Origin: Modestobacter sp. VKM Ac-2982
GTDB lineage: Bacteria; Actinomycetota; Actinomycetes; Mycobacteriales; Geodermatophilaceae
Length of the DNA: 64,000 bases
Reading direction: 5' to 3'
NCBI RefSeq assembly: GCF_026967935.1
Contig: NZ_JAPVBL010000001.1
Location: forward strand, 310,001-374,000
In this document: piece by piece, positions 52,481 to 61,129 of the stretch
Layout: every line of letters starts with the position of its first letter
Position numbering within the stretch: position 1 is the stretch's first letter
Made by a program: the position numbers and the translations under genes
Notes under the pieces: generated by a model
Databases searched by the model: none
What the model was told of the DNA's origin: nothing
Seen by the model: only the letters and a program-made list of their open reading frames with translations

Positions 52481-53520
52481 GAGGCCCTCCGGGTGCGCTG
52501 GCGGATCAGGTCGGCGCCGACGGCGATGAGGATGAAGAGACCGACGAAGAGGTCGGACAGCTGCGAGCGCCAGCCCAGCTGGGTCACGCCGGTGGCCACC
52601 GTCTGCACCAGGAGCGCACCGAGCACGGTGCCGAGCACCGAGCCGCGGCCACCGATGATCGAGGTCCCACCGATCACGACGGCGGCGATGACGGCGAGCT
52701 CCAGCCCTGATCCGACGTTCGCCGCCAGGCTGGAGGTGCCCTGGGCGAGCACGAAGCAGGAGGCGAGTCCGGCGAGCAGCCCGGTGACGACGTAGGCCAT
52801 CAGCACCCGGGTGCGCACCGAGATCCCGGCCAGCCGGGCGGCCTGGGAGTCCCCGCCGATCGCGTAGAAGTGCCGCCCGCCGGCGGTGTGCCGCAGGTAC
52901 CACCAGGCCAGCGCGGCGATCACCAGCATGATCACGAAGCTGTGCGGGATCCCCAGGGTGCGTCCGGCCTCCCCGCGGCCGAAGAAGTTCAGCGTGCGGG
53001 GGATGCCCTCGACGGTGGAGGAGCCGAAGACCTGCAGCCCGATGAACCGGAAGAGGTTCAGCGTGCCGAAGGTGATGATGATCGCGTGCACCCGGCCGTA
53101 GGCGATCAGCACGCCGTTGACCAGGCCGAGGACGCCGCCGATGGCGACCGCGAGCAGCACGGCCAGCGGCAGCGGCAGTCCGCTGCCGACCATCGTCTGG
53201 GCGACGATCACCGAGCAGACCATCACGATGCTGCCCACCGACACGTCGATGCCGCCGGTGATGATCACGATCGTCATGCCCACGCCGATCAGCGCGATCG
53301 GTGTCATCCCGACCAACAGCGGGACGATCGACCCGGACGTGAAGAACGCCGGGGTGGCCAGGCTCAGCGCCAGCCACAGCAGGGCGATGACGACGATCAG
53401 CACCATCTCCTGCCCGGTGACCGGGGACGGGAGGAGGCGCTGCCTGCCCCCGTCCTGCGGCGCAACAGCGGCCGGCTCGCCGTCCGGCCGTCCGGCGGGG
53501 GTGAGGATCGAGCTGCTCAC
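52477..53520 (-). CDS. Sugar ABC transporter permease 1 (RhaP/RbsC-like)
   Basis: 347 residues, BPD_transp_2 permease with ITGGIDVSVGSIVMV, NGVLIAYGRVHAIIITFGT, YAIGGDSQAARLAGISV and IGGTSIIGGRGSVLGT. It differs clearly from permease 2, so the transporter uses a heterodimeric channel, as in the rhizobial rhamnose RhaPQ system. The GTG start overlaps the ATPase stop by 4 bases. Confidence 0.92.
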   Translation of the reverse strand: MSSSILTPAGRPDGEPAAVAPQDGGRQRLLPSPVTGQEMVLIVVIALLWLALSLATPAFFTSGSIVPLLVGMTPIALIGVGMTIVIITGGIDVSVGSIVMVCSVIVAQTMVGSGLPLPLAVLLAVAIGGVLGLVNGVLIAYGRVHAIIITFGTLNLFRFIGLQVFGSSTVEGIPRTLNFFGRGEAGRTLGIPHSFVIMLVIAALAWWYLRHTAGGRHFYAIGGDSQAARLAGISVRTRVLMAYVVTGLLAGLASCFVLAQGTSSLAANVGSGLELAVIAAVVIGGTSIIGGRGSVLGTVLGALLVQTVATGVTQLGWRSQLSDLFVGLFILIAVGADLIRQRTRRAS

Positions 53521-55067
53521 GCCGTGACCTCCTGCTCTTGCTCGGCGCCGGCCGCAGCGGCCAGCACGTCGACCTGGGTGGCGCCCGGGCCGAACTCGGT
53601 CGTGGTGGTGCCGGCTCGGACGACCTGCAGGCGGTCGGCGATCCGGATCGCCTCGGCGAGGTCGGAGGTGACGATCAGCACGGCGGTCCCCTCGTCGGCG
53701 AGCTGGGTGATGATCCGGTGGATCTCCTCCTTGGCCCCCACGTCCACGCCCTGGGTGGGCTCGGCGAGGACCAGGACCCGGGGCCGGTCGACCAGCTGGC
53801 GGGCCAGCACGACCTTCTGCGCGTTGCCGCCGGAGAGGGTGGAGACGGCCTGCCGCTCGTGCGGCGTCTTGACCGACAACCGGCTGATCATCGACCGGGC
53901 GACCTCGCGTTCGCGGCGCCGGTCGACCCAGACGCGCAGGCGGGACAGCAACGGCAGGTGGCCGGCGGAGATGTTGAACGAGATGGGCTGGAAGCTGAAC
54001 AGCCCCTGCTCCTTGCGGTTGGCCGGGAGCAGGGCGATGCCGAGGTCCTTCGCCTCCCGCGGTGAGCGCGGCCGCACGGGTTCCCCGTCCACGAGGATCG
54101 TCCCGGCGGTCGCCCGGGCCATCCCGTAGACGGTGGCGCCGATCTCGGCCACCCCGGAGCCGATCAGGCCGTAGAGGGCGACGATCTCGCCGGGTCGGAT
54201 GCTGACGTCGACGTCGTGGAACTGCCCGGCCAGCCCGAGGCCGCGCAGCTCCAGCCGCGGGTCTCCCGGGGGCACGGTGCGGTCGGGGCGGGCGTCGTCC
54301 AGGATGCCGCCGACCATCAGCTCGACGATCTGCCGGACGTCGAGGTCGGCGATCGGGTGGGTGCCGATGGTTCGCCCGTCCCGCATGACGGTGACCTCGT
54401 CGGCGATGACGAACAGCTCGTCGAGGCGGTGCGAGATGTAGATGATCGAGACGCCGGCGGCGGTGAGCCGGCGCACCACGCTGAACAGGACCTCGACCTC
54501 GCGGTCGGTCAGGATGGCGGACGGCTCGTCCAGGATCAGCACCTTGGCGTCGCCGGCCAGCGCCTTGGCGATCGAGACCTGCTGCTTCTCGGCGATCGAG
54601 AGCCCGCCGACGGTGGCGGTGGCGTACCGGGCTGGGAGGCCGAGCAGGTCGAGCAGCTCGACCACCTTGGCGTTCTGGGCGGCCCAGTCGACCCGGCCGC
54701 CGCGGGTGAGCTCGCGGCCGGTGAAGACGTTCTCGGCCACGGTCAGCTCGGCGAACAGCTGTGGTTCCTGGTACACGGTCGCGATCCCGAGGGCCATCGC
54801 GTCGTGGGTCGAGGCGATGGACACCGGTGCGCCGTCGAAGGTGATCGTCCCGGTGTCGGCCGTCTCGGCGCCCGACAGGATCTTGATCAGGGTGGACTTG
54901 CCGGCGCCGTTCTCCCCGACCAGGGCGTGCACCGTGCCGGGCTGGACGGCCATGTCGGCGTGCCGGATGGCCCGGACCGCGCCGAATCGCTTCGAGACGC
55001 CGGACACCGAGAGGCGGGCGGGCGTGGCCCGGTCCCTGCTCGGGGTGCTGGGCTGGGGGGTGGTCAT
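53517..55067 (-). CDS. Sugar ABC transporter ATP-binding protein (RhaT/RbsA-like, two NBDs)
   Basis: 516 residues with two fused nucleotide-binding domains. The first is complete: Walker A GENGAGKST (about 46-54), LSIAEKQQVSIAKAL signature region, Walker B VLILDEPSA. The second has a degenerate Walker A (YGLIGSGVAEIGA) but a good LSGGNAQKV signature and Walker B VLVLAEPTQG with Ala in place of Asp, as is common in this subfamily. ATG 55067 has GGAAGG upstream. It energises import of the sugar bound by the neighbouring lipoprotein. Confidence 0.93.
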   Translation of the reverse strand: MTTPQPSTPSRDRATPARLSVSGVSKRFGAVRAIRHADMAVQPGTVHALVGENGAGKSTLIKILSGAETADTGTITFDGAPVSIASTHDAMALGIATVYQEPQLFAELTVAENVFTGRELTRGGRVDWAAQNAKVVELLDLLGLPARYATATVGGLSIAEKQQVSIAKALAGDAKVLILDEPSAILTDREVEVLFSVVRRLTAAGVSIIYISHRLDELFVIADEVTVMRDGRTIGTHPIADLDVRQIVELMVGGILDDARPDRTVPPGDPRLELRGLGLAGQFHDVDVSIRPGEIVALYGLIGSGVAEIGATVYGMARATAGTILVDGEPVRPRSPREAKDLGIALLPANRKEQGLFSFQPISFNISAGHLPLLSRLRVWVDRRREREVARSMISRLSVKTPHERQAVSTLSGGNAQKVVLARQLVDRPRVLVLAEPTQGVDVGAKEEIHRIITQLADEGTAVLIVTSDLAEAIRIADRLQVVRAGTTTTEFGPGATQVDVLAAAAGAEQEQEVTA

Positions 55068-55111
55068 GACCTTCCGGCCTCCACGATCGAGGTGGGTGTG
55101 GCGGTGGGGGT

Positions 55112-55147
55112 GCTGCGGGCGGGCCGGTGGGCCGGCCCGCCCGCAGC
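55112..55147 (-). other. Strong hairpin between binding-protein and ATPase genes
   Basis: Perfect 16-bp stem GCTGCGGGCGGGCCGG / CCGGCCCGCCCGCAGC with a 4-base loop, 7 bases past the binding-protein stop inside the operon. It may block 3' decay of the binding-protein message or partly terminate, giving more binding protein than ATPase, as known for other sugar ABC operons. Confidence 0.6.
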
Positions 55148-55153
55148 GGTGGC

Positions 55154-56191
55154 TCAGTAGTCGAACTCGCCGACGTTCTCGCTGGTCAGGACCAGCGGCG
55201 GGCCGAGCAGCAGGGTCTTGGTCTCCTCGTCGTACTCCACCGCGGACAGGTCGGAGTTGACGTCGTTGGTCGCCTCGAACTCGTTGCCCTCGGCCAGCTG
55301 CATGCCGGCCCAGACAGTGAGGTAGCCCAGCGCCTCGACGTCCCACAGCACGCTCGAGGAGGCCGAACCGTCCTCCAGGTACGGGGCGATCGAGTTGGGG
55401 GTCCCGAGGCCGACGGTGGCGACCTGGCCGATCCGGCCGGCGTCCCGCACGGCCTGGGCGACGCCCGGTGCCGAGGAGGTGCACTCGCCGACGAGCCCGG
55501 TCAGCGTCGGGTCGGAGTTCATCAGGTCGGTGGCCATCTGGGTGGCCGCGGCCTGGTCCTCACCGGCGTAGACGACCTCGGTGATCTCCACCTCGGGGTA
55601 CTCGGACGCGGTGTACTCCCGCTGGACCTCGATCCAGCTGTTCAGGTTCTCCGCCGTCTCGCCGCAGGACACGATGGCGTAGCGGCCTGCGCCGCCCATC
55701 GCCTCCACCATCTGGTCGGTCAGCGTCTGGCCGATGCCCTCGGTGGAGGCCTGGCTGACGAAGACCTCGCGGACCGAGTTCGGTGCGTCGGTGTCGGTGG
55801 TGCCCACCGCGATGCCGGCGTCGGCGGCCTCCTGCAGCAGCGGGGCCATCGAGTCGGGGTCGTTGGGCGCGACGAAGAGAACGTCGACGTCCTGCTGGAT
55901 GAAGGAGCGGACGATGTCGGCCTGAGCGGCAGCATCCGCCTCGACCGGGCCCTGGTACAGCCACTCGCAGCCCAGTTCCTCGCAGGCGGCCTCGCCGCCG
56001 GCGTTCATCGCCTCGAAGTAGGGGATGCCCTGCAGCTTCGGGACGAAGGCGATCGTGGGCATGTCGTCCCCACCACCGGATCCGCCGCTGCCTCCGGCGG
56101 ACCCGCCGCTGCCCTCGCCACACCCGGCAAGGGTGAGGGCCATCCCGACACCGACCACGGCGACCGTGGCCCTGTTACGCCTTGCGCTCAT
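55154..56191 (-). CDS. Sugar-binding lipoprotein of ABC transporter (RhaS-like)
   Basis: 345 residues from ATG 56191 (GGAG 5 bases upstream; GTG 56197 would add two residues). Signal peptide with lipobox LAGC puts the lipid Cys at residue 24, followed by a Gly/Ser-rich tether. The mature part is a type-I periplasmic binding protein (IAFVPKLQGIPYFEAMNAGG; DVLFVAPNDPDSMAPLLQEA). It resembles rhamnose-binding RhaS of the rhizobial transporter, and rhamnose is a likely ligand, but related 6-deoxyhexoses cannot be excluded. Confidence 0.9.
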   Translation of the reverse strand: MSARRNRATVAVVGVGMALTLAGCGEGSGGSAGGSGGSGGGDDMPTIAFVPKLQGIPYFEAMNAGGEAACEELGCEWLYQGPVEADAAAQADIVRSFIQQDVDVLFVAPNDPDSMAPLLQEAADAGIAVGTTDTDAPNSVREVFVSQASTEGIGQTLTDQMVEAMGGAGRYAIVSCGETAENLNSWIEVQREYTASEYPEVEITEVVYAGEDQAAATQMATDLMNSDPTLTGLVGECTSSAPGVAQAVRDAGRIGQVATVGLGTPNSIAPYLEDGSASSSVLWDVEALGYLTVWAGMQLAEGNEFEATNDVNSDLSAVEYDEETKTLLLGPPLVLTSENVGEFDY

Positions 56192-56230
56192 CTTCACTCC
56201 ATCGTGATGCGGGGTGTTCCCCGCGGTGGG

Positions 56231-56254
56231 CCCGCCGCTCGGGAGAGCGGCGGG
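56231..56254 (-). terminator. Hairpin between kinase and binding-protein genes
   Basis: CCCGCCGCTC / GAGCGGCGGG with loop GGGA, 29 bases past the kinase stop and 40 bases before the binding-protein start. Incomplete termination or RNA processing could separate expression of the regulator-kinase pair from the transporter. Confidence 0.5.
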
Positions 56255-56282
56255 GACCGGGCACCTGCCCGGGAGTCGTGGA

Positions 56283-57794
56283 TCAGCCGCCGCGGAGGCC
56301 GCGGGCCTGGTCGTCGGCGGTCATCAGCTGCCGCAGCCGGGCCGCGGCGTCGTCCCACGCGGAGGACGACCTCGGCTCGTACGTGCGCAGCCGGCCCGAG
56401 GCGGCGACGACCCGGCGGAGGTCGGCCAGGTCGTCGAGCTCCCCCAGGGCGATCAGCTGGACGCCGGCGTTGCCCAGCGCGGTGGCCTCGACGGGCCCGC
56501 AGTGCACCGGCAGGCCGGTCGCGTCGGCCGTGGCCTGGGCCAGCAGGGCGTTCTGCGAGCCGCCCCCGGTCACGTTGATCGAGGTCGCCGGGTCCCCGGT
56601 CGCCGCCGCCAGGTCCTCTGCCGTGGCCCGGTAGGTGAGCGCCAGGCTGTCGATCACGCAGCGGACGACCGCGCCGATCGTGTCCGGTACCGGGTCGCCG
56701 TGCCGCGCGCAGTAGGCGCGCAGCCGGCTGGGCATGTCGCCCGGGGCCAGGAAGTCGGTGGCGTTGGGGTTCACGATGCTGCGGAGCGGAGGCTCGGCGC
56801 TGGCCAGCTCGACCAGGTCGGTGTAACTGAGGTCGGCCCCCTCGCGTCCCCACTGCCGCCGGCACTCCTGCAGGATCCACAGCCCCATCACGTTGCGCAG
56901 CAGCCGGACGGTGCCCGCGTAGCCGCCTTCGTTGGTGAGGTTGGCGGCCGACGTCGCCGGCGTCACCAGGGCGTCGTCCCGCTCGACCCCCATCAGGGAC
57001 CAGGTGCCCGAGGAGATGAACAGCCCACCGGGGCCGCTGAACGGGGTGCCCACCACCGCAGCTGCCGTGTCGTGGCCGGTGGGGACGACGACCCGGGTGC
57101 CGGCCAGCGGCCCCTCGGCGAGCGGGCCGACCACCGGGCCGACGTCGGTGCCCGGCGCCACGATCTCCGGCAGCAGGTGGGTGGGCACCTGCAGGGCGTC
57201 GAGCAGCCCGGTCGCCCACCTGCCGGTCGAGGTGTCGTACATGCCGGAGGTGGAGGCGGCGGTGTGCTCGGTGGCGCGGAGGCCGGAGAGCCGGTGGTGG
57301 AAGAGGTCCGGGACCATCAGCAGCGTCGCGGCGCCGGCCAGCCGATCGGTGTGGTGGGCGTCGTCCAGCAGGGCGAAGACACCGTTGATCTCCATGGTCT
57401 GGCAGCCGGTGGCGGCGTAGAGCGCCTCCTGCCCGACCATGCCGATGGCCTCGGCCATCGCCCGGACCTGCCGGGGGTCGCGGTAGCAGGTCGGCTCGTC
57501 CAACAGCGCCCCGTCGGCGCGTAGCAGGCCGTAGTCCACGCCCCAGGTGTCCACGCCGACCGAGGCGATCGGCCGGTCCCGCCCGAGAGCGGCCAGCTGC
57601 TCCTGGACGTGCTCCCACAGCCGCTCGAACTCCCAGCGCAGCACCCCGTCCACCGGGCGGGCCCCGTTGGGGAAGCGGCCGACGACGTCGAGGTCCAGCC
57701 GCTGTCCGTCGAAGGTGGCCGCGACGACCCGACCGCTCTCGGCGCCCAGGTCGACGGCGGCGACGGTCCGGCCGGTGCCCGGCCGGCCGCTCAC
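56283..57794 (-). CDS. Rhamnulokinase-like FGGY kinase (RhaK-like)
   Basis: 503 residues with the rhamnulokinase pattern: VDLGAESGRVVAATF (near 15), VDTWGVDYGLL, ISSGTWSLMGVE, LLRNVMGLWILQE and TGGGSQNALLAQATADA. It is a distant paralogue of the rhaB product in this window. GTG 57794 overlaps the DeoR regulator stop by 4 bases. In Rhizobium a similar kinase (RhaK) is needed for function of the adjacent rhamnose ABC transporter, so it may have a transport role here as well; that link is inference. Confidence 0.9.
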   Translation of the reverse strand: MSGRPGTGRTVAAVDLGAESGRVVAATFDGQRLDLDVVGRFPNGARPVDGVLRWEFERLWEHVQEQLAALGRDRPIASVGVDTWGVDYGLLRADGALLDEPTCYRDPRQVRAMAEAIGMVGQEALYAATGCQTMEINGVFALLDDAHHTDRLAGAATLLMVPDLFHHRLSGLRATEHTAASTSGMYDTSTGRWATGLLDALQVPTHLLPEIVAPGTDVGPVVGPLAEGPLAGTRVVVPTGHDTAAAVVGTPFSGPGGLFISSGTWSLMGVERDDALVTPATSAANLTNEGGYAGTVRLLRNVMGLWILQECRRQWGREGADLSYTDLVELASAEPPLRSIVNPNATDFLAPGDMPSRLRAYCARHGDPVPDTIGAVVRCVIDSLALTYRATAEDLAAATGDPATSINVTGGGSQNALLAQATADATGLPVHCGPVEATALGNAGVQLIALGELDDLADLRRVVAASGRLRTYEPRSSSAWDDAAARLRQLMTADDQARGLRGG

Positions 57795-58576
57795 GACCGA
57801 CGCTCCATCGCCACGGCGTGCACGGGGACGCCGGCGGCCGTGATCGCGGCGGCCTGGGCCGGGTCCACGCCGTCATCGGTGTAGACGGCGGTCAACCGGC
57901 CGATCGGCACGCACGGGTGGATGGAGAAGCCGCCGAACTTCGCGGAGTCGACGAGGCCGTAGACCTCGGTGCAGGACTCGGCCAGGTAGCGCTTGGCCTG
58001 GGCCTCCTCGTTCGCCAGGTCGAGCAGCCCGTGCTCGACGGAGATGCCGTGGCCGCCGAGGAAGCCGCGGTCGATCCGGCCGCGGCCGGCCAGCACGTCG
58101 CCGACCAGCCCGACCAGTGAGCGGGCGGAGCGGCGGACGACCCCGCCGGGGAGCAGCACGTTCGCGTCGGTGCGCTCGGACAGCAGGGTGGCCGTGGGCA
58201 GGCTGTTCGTCACGACCACCAGCCCCCGCCGGTCGAGCAGCTGCTGGGCCAGGTAGTGACAGGTGCTGGAGGAGTCGAGGGCGATCACGTCGCCGTCCCG
58301 GACCAGCGGGGCGACCGCGTCGGCGATCGCCTCCTTCTCGGCCCGCCGGTGCCGCAGCCGGCTCTCGAACGAGCCCTCGTCGGAGACCGCGGCCGGAACC
58401 GCCCCACCGCGGACCCGGCGCAGCACCGACCGCTGCTCCAGCGCCTCGAGGTCCTTGCGGATGGTGACCGTGGACACGCCCAGCTGGTCGGCCAGGCTGG
58501 CCACGAGCACCCGGCCGTGGCTGTCCAGCTGCTCGAGGATCGCCCGGGAACGGGCGAACTCGTCGAGTGCGGTCAC
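57791..58576 (-). CDS. DeoR-family transcriptional regulator
   Basis: 261 residues: an N-terminal DeoR winged helix (VASLADQLGVSTVTIRKDLEALE) and a C-terminal DeoRC sugar-phosphate-sensing domain (ALDSSSTCHYLAQQLL, TNSLPTATLL, DSAKFGGFSI). GTG 58576 has GGAAGGA 7 bases upstream; a longer frame to 58636 would run through the promoter. It heads the minus-strand sugar operon and probably represses it until a sugar phosphate accumulates, like RhaR of rhizobia. Confidence 0.92.
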   Translation of the reverse strand: MTALDEFARSRAILEQLDSHGRVLVASLADQLGVSTVTIRKDLEALEQRSVLRRVRGGAVPAAVSDEGSFESRLRHRRAEKEAIADAVAPLVRDGDVIALDSSSTCHYLAQQLLDRRGLVVVTNSLPTATLLSERTDANVLLPGGVVRRSARSLVGLVGDVLAGRGRIDRGFLGGHGISVEHGLLDLANEEAQAKRYLAESCTEVYGLVDSAKFGGFSIHPCVPIGRLTAVYTDDGVDPAQAAAITAAGVPVHAVAMERRS

Positions 58577-58635
58577 GGGTCGTTCCTTCCTCGGCGTCAG
58601 CGGCGAGTGGGTGGATCTTTGTGATGCAGGCCGCA

Positions 58636-58664
58636 AAGCTAAGGAGAACGAAACTGAACGTCAA
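58636..58664 (-). promoter_or_regulatory. Sigma-70-type promoter of the DeoR operon
   Basis: On the minus strand TTGACG (58659-58664), a 17-base spacer and TAGCTT (58636-58641), about 60 bases before the DeoR start. The spacer contains one of two GAACGAAA repeats, suitable for repression. Confidence 0.6.
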
Positions 58665-58705
58665 CAAGTGAAGCTCGTCCGAAACCGTGATCGCGTCGAA
58701 CGAAA
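58646..58705. repeat. Paired GAACGAAA sites flanking the promoter
   Basis: GAACGAAA at 58646-58653 (inside the promoter spacer) and 58698-58705 (upstream), 52 bases apart, about five helical turns. Related GAAAC words lie between them. They are likely operators for the DeoR protein encoded next door. Confidence 0.45.
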
Positions 58706-58774
58706 GCAGGGCGGGGCGGTGCCGCACGATCGTGTGGCGCCCGGCCGTCGGATCGGCCCGGGACGGGCCGGCGG

Positions 58775-59767
58775 TCAGCCGCCCAGGATCGGCTCGTACA
58801 CCTCCTGGGTGCGGTCGAGCAGCTGCTGGAACTCCTCGGCACCCTGGAACTCCTCCGGCACGTAGTCCGCGCCGATCTGCTCCACGACCGCCGGGTCCTC
58901 GGACGCCGTCCGCAGCGCGTCCTCCAGTTCGGTGACGATCTCCTCGGGCAGCTCGCCGGGCCCGATGAGGCCGAACGTCGACCCGGCCAGCGTCAGCTCG
59001 GGGAAGCCCGACTCGGCCAGGGTGGGGGTGTCCGGCAGCCAGGGCAGCGGCTCGGCGGAGGAGACCGCCAGCGGGCGGAACTGGCCGGCGTCGATGTTCG
59101 CGGTCACGTCGGAGGAGGCGTTGATCAGCACCGCGTCGACGTTGCCGCCCAGCAGGGCGGTGGTCATCTCCGCGTTGCCGTTGAACGGCACGGCGGTGAC
59201 CTCGACGTCGTACTCGTCGGCCAGTCGCTGCAGCTCGATCGCCTGGGGGGTGGAGGCGCCGGGGGTGCCGACGTTCAGCGTGCCTGGCTGCTCCTGCGCC
59301 GCGGTGAAGAACTCCTCGGCGGTGGCGTACGGGGAGTCGGCGCCCACCGCGAGCACGGACGGCACCTCGGTCATCACCCCGATCGGCGTCACGTCGTCCT
59401 TGGTGTAGCCGACCTCGTTGGCCAGCGGCGTCACCACCAGGGTGCCGGCGGTGGCCAGGGAGAGGGTGTGGCCGTCGGGGTCGGCGCCGATCAGCTCCTG
59501 GGTCGCGAGCGCACCCGAACCACCGGGCAGGTTCTCCACCACCACGGTCTGCCCCAGCTGCTCCTCCAGGGAGGCGCCGTAGGCGCGGGCGGCCAGGTCC
59601 GTGGGCCCGCCGGCCCCGTAGGGCACCAGCAGCCGGATCTCCTCGGTCGGGTACTCGGCGGCCGCGTCGGCCGATCCGGACGACGTCTCCTCGCCCCCGC
59701 CGCAGGCGGTCAGCAGACCCAGGGTGGCGCAGGCGGTGAGGGCACGGGCGGTGCGGGACAGGGGCAT
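58775..59767 (-). CDS. TctC-family solute-binding lipoprotein 1
   Basis: 330 residues, Bug/TctC-type extracytoplasmic receptor of tripartite tricarboxylate transporters. The lipobox LLTAC places the lipid Cys at 22. Typical motifs are IRLLVPYGAGGPTDLAARA, VVVENLPGGSG and VGTPGASTPQAIELQ. The bound acid cannot be told. ATG 59767 has GGAGG 5 bases upstream; it follows the CoA-transferase B gene by 28 bases and ends the operon. The 198 bases beyond it toward the DeoR gene hold that gene's promoter. Confidence 0.92.
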   Translation of the reverse strand: MPLSRTARALTACATLGLLTACGGGEETSSGSADAAAEYPTEEIRLLVPYGAGGPTDLAARAYGASLEEQLGQTVVVENLPGGSGALATQELIGADPDGHTLSLATAGTLVVTPLANEVGYTKDDVTPIGVMTEVPSVLAVGADSPYATAEEFFTAAQEQPGTLNVGTPGASTPQAIELQRLADEYDVEVTAVPFNGNAEMTTALLGGNVDAVLINASSDVTANIDAGQFRPLAVSSAEPLPWLPDTPTLAESGFPELTLAGSTFGLIGPGELPEEIVTELEDALRTASEDPAVVEQIGADYVPEEFQGAEEFQQLLDRTQEVYEPILGG

Positions 59768-59795
59768 CGTTGCCTCCGGGATCGGGTCGGACCGG

Positions 59796-60464
59796 TCAGT
59801 GCGGGTCGAGCTCGCCGACGTCGTCGGCGAAGGTGAGCCGGGCAGCCGTGAGCGACTGCAGCTCCGTGCGGGTGAGCCCCGGTGCCATCTCCTGGACGAC
59901 CAGCCCGTCGGGGCCGACGTCGAGGACCGCCAGGTCGGTGTAGACCCGGTCCACCACCCGGGCGGCGGTGAGCGGGTAGGTGCACCGGGGCAGCAGCTTG
60001 GGGCGGCCGTCCCGGGTGGTGTGCGTCGTCATCACCAGCACCCGCTTGGCGCCCACGGCCAGGTCCATCGCCCCGCCGACGGCGGGCGGCATGGTGGCCA
60101 GGTCGGTGATCCAGTTGGCCAGGTCGCCGGTCTCGGAGACCTGGAAGGCGCCGAGCACGGAGATGTCGATGTGCCCGCCGCGCATCATCACGAAGGCGTC
60201 GGTGTGGTGGAAGTAGCAACCGCCGGGCAGCAGCGTCACCGGCTGCTTGCCGGCGTTGATCAGCTCCCGGTCCTCCTCGCCGGGCGCCGGGGCCGGTCCC
60301 ATCCCGAGGATCCCGTTCTCGCTGTGGTAGACGATCTCCTTGTCGGGGCCGACCACGTCACCGACCAGGATCGGCATGCCGATGCCCAGGTTGACGTAGG
60401 AGCCGTCCGGGATGTCCCGGGCCACCCGCCGGGCCACGGCCACGTCGCTCAGCGGGCTGATCAC
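59796..60464 (-). CDS. CoA-transferase subunit B (3-oxoacid CoA-transferase family)
   Basis: 222 residues. The catalytic Glu that forms the acyl-CoA thioester intermediate is E49 in the motif HSENGILGMG; GGCYFHHTDAF and GGHIDISVLGAFQV follow as in SCOT/PcaJ-type beta subunits. GTG 60464 overlaps the subunit A stop by 4 bases, giving 1:1 translation. It transfers CoA between acids; the acid pair is unknown here. Confidence 0.92.
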   Translation of the reverse strand: MISPLSDVAVARRVARDIPDGSYVNLGIGMPILVGDVVGPDKEIVYHSENGILGMGPAPAPGEEDRELINAGKQPVTLLPGGCYFHHTDAFVMMRGGHIDISVLGAFQVSETGDLANWITDLATMPPAVGGAMDLAVGAKRVLVMTTHTTRDGRPKLLPRCTYPLTAARVVDRVYTDLAVLDVGPDGLVVQEMAPGLTRTELQSLTAARLTFADDVGELDPH

Positions 60465-61129
60465 GACGCCGCCACGCGGACCACCCGGTCGACGAAGACG
60501 CCGGGGGTGACCACCGCCTCGGGGTCCAGATCGCCCAGCTCGACGAACTCCTCGACCTGCACCACCGTGAGCGCCGCCGCGGTGGCCATCGTGGGGCCGT
60601 AGTTGCGCGCCGCCGTCCGGTAGACGAGGTTGCCCCACCGGTCGGCCCGGTGCGCCTTGATCAGCGCGACGTCGCCGGGCAGCGGGTGCTCGAACACGTG
60701 CGGACGGCCACCGATGGTGCGCACCTCCTTGCCCTCGGCCAGCAGGGTGTCCGCGCCGGTCGGGGTGAAGAACCCGCCCAGCCCGGCGCCGGCGGCGCGC
60801 ATCCGCTCGCTCAGCGTCCCCTGGGGCACCAGCTCCAGGCCGATCTCCCCGGCCCGCCACCGCTCCTCGAACCAGACCGAGCCCATCGACCGGGGGTAGG
60901 AGCAGACGACCGTCCGCACCCGGCGTTCCCGGATCAGCGCGGCGACGTCGCTCTCCCCCGCCCCGGCGTTGTTGGTGACCACGGTCAGGTCGCGGGCGCC
61001 GTGGTCGAGCAGGGCGTGCACCAGCTCCACCGGGACGCCGGAGTCCCCGAAGCCCCCGATCAGCACCGTGGCGCCGTCGGAGATCCCGGCGACCGCGTCG
61101 GCGAGGGTCGCCACCCGCTTGTCGATCAT
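60461..61129 (-). CDS. CoA-transferase subunit A (3-oxoacid CoA-transferase family)
   Basis: 222 residues, PcaI/ScoA-type alpha subunit with VLIGGFGDSGVPVELV at the N-terminus, VVTNNAGAGE, LVPQGTLSERMRAAGAG and NYGPTMATAAALTVVQVEE. ATG 61129 overlaps the ThDP-enzyme stop by 4 bases. Together with subunit B it makes the active class I CoA-transferase. Confidence 0.92.
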   Translation of the reverse strand: MIDKRVATLADAVAGISDGATVLIGGFGDSGVPVELVHALLDHGARDLTVVTNNAGAGESDVAALIRERRVRTVVCSYPRSMGSVWFEERWRAGEIGLELVPQGTLSERMRAAGAGLGGFFTPTGADTLLAEGKEVRTIGGRPHVFEHPLPGDVALIKAHRADRWGNLVYRTAARNYGPTMATAAALTVVQVEEFVELGDLDPEAVVTPGVFVDRVVRVAAS

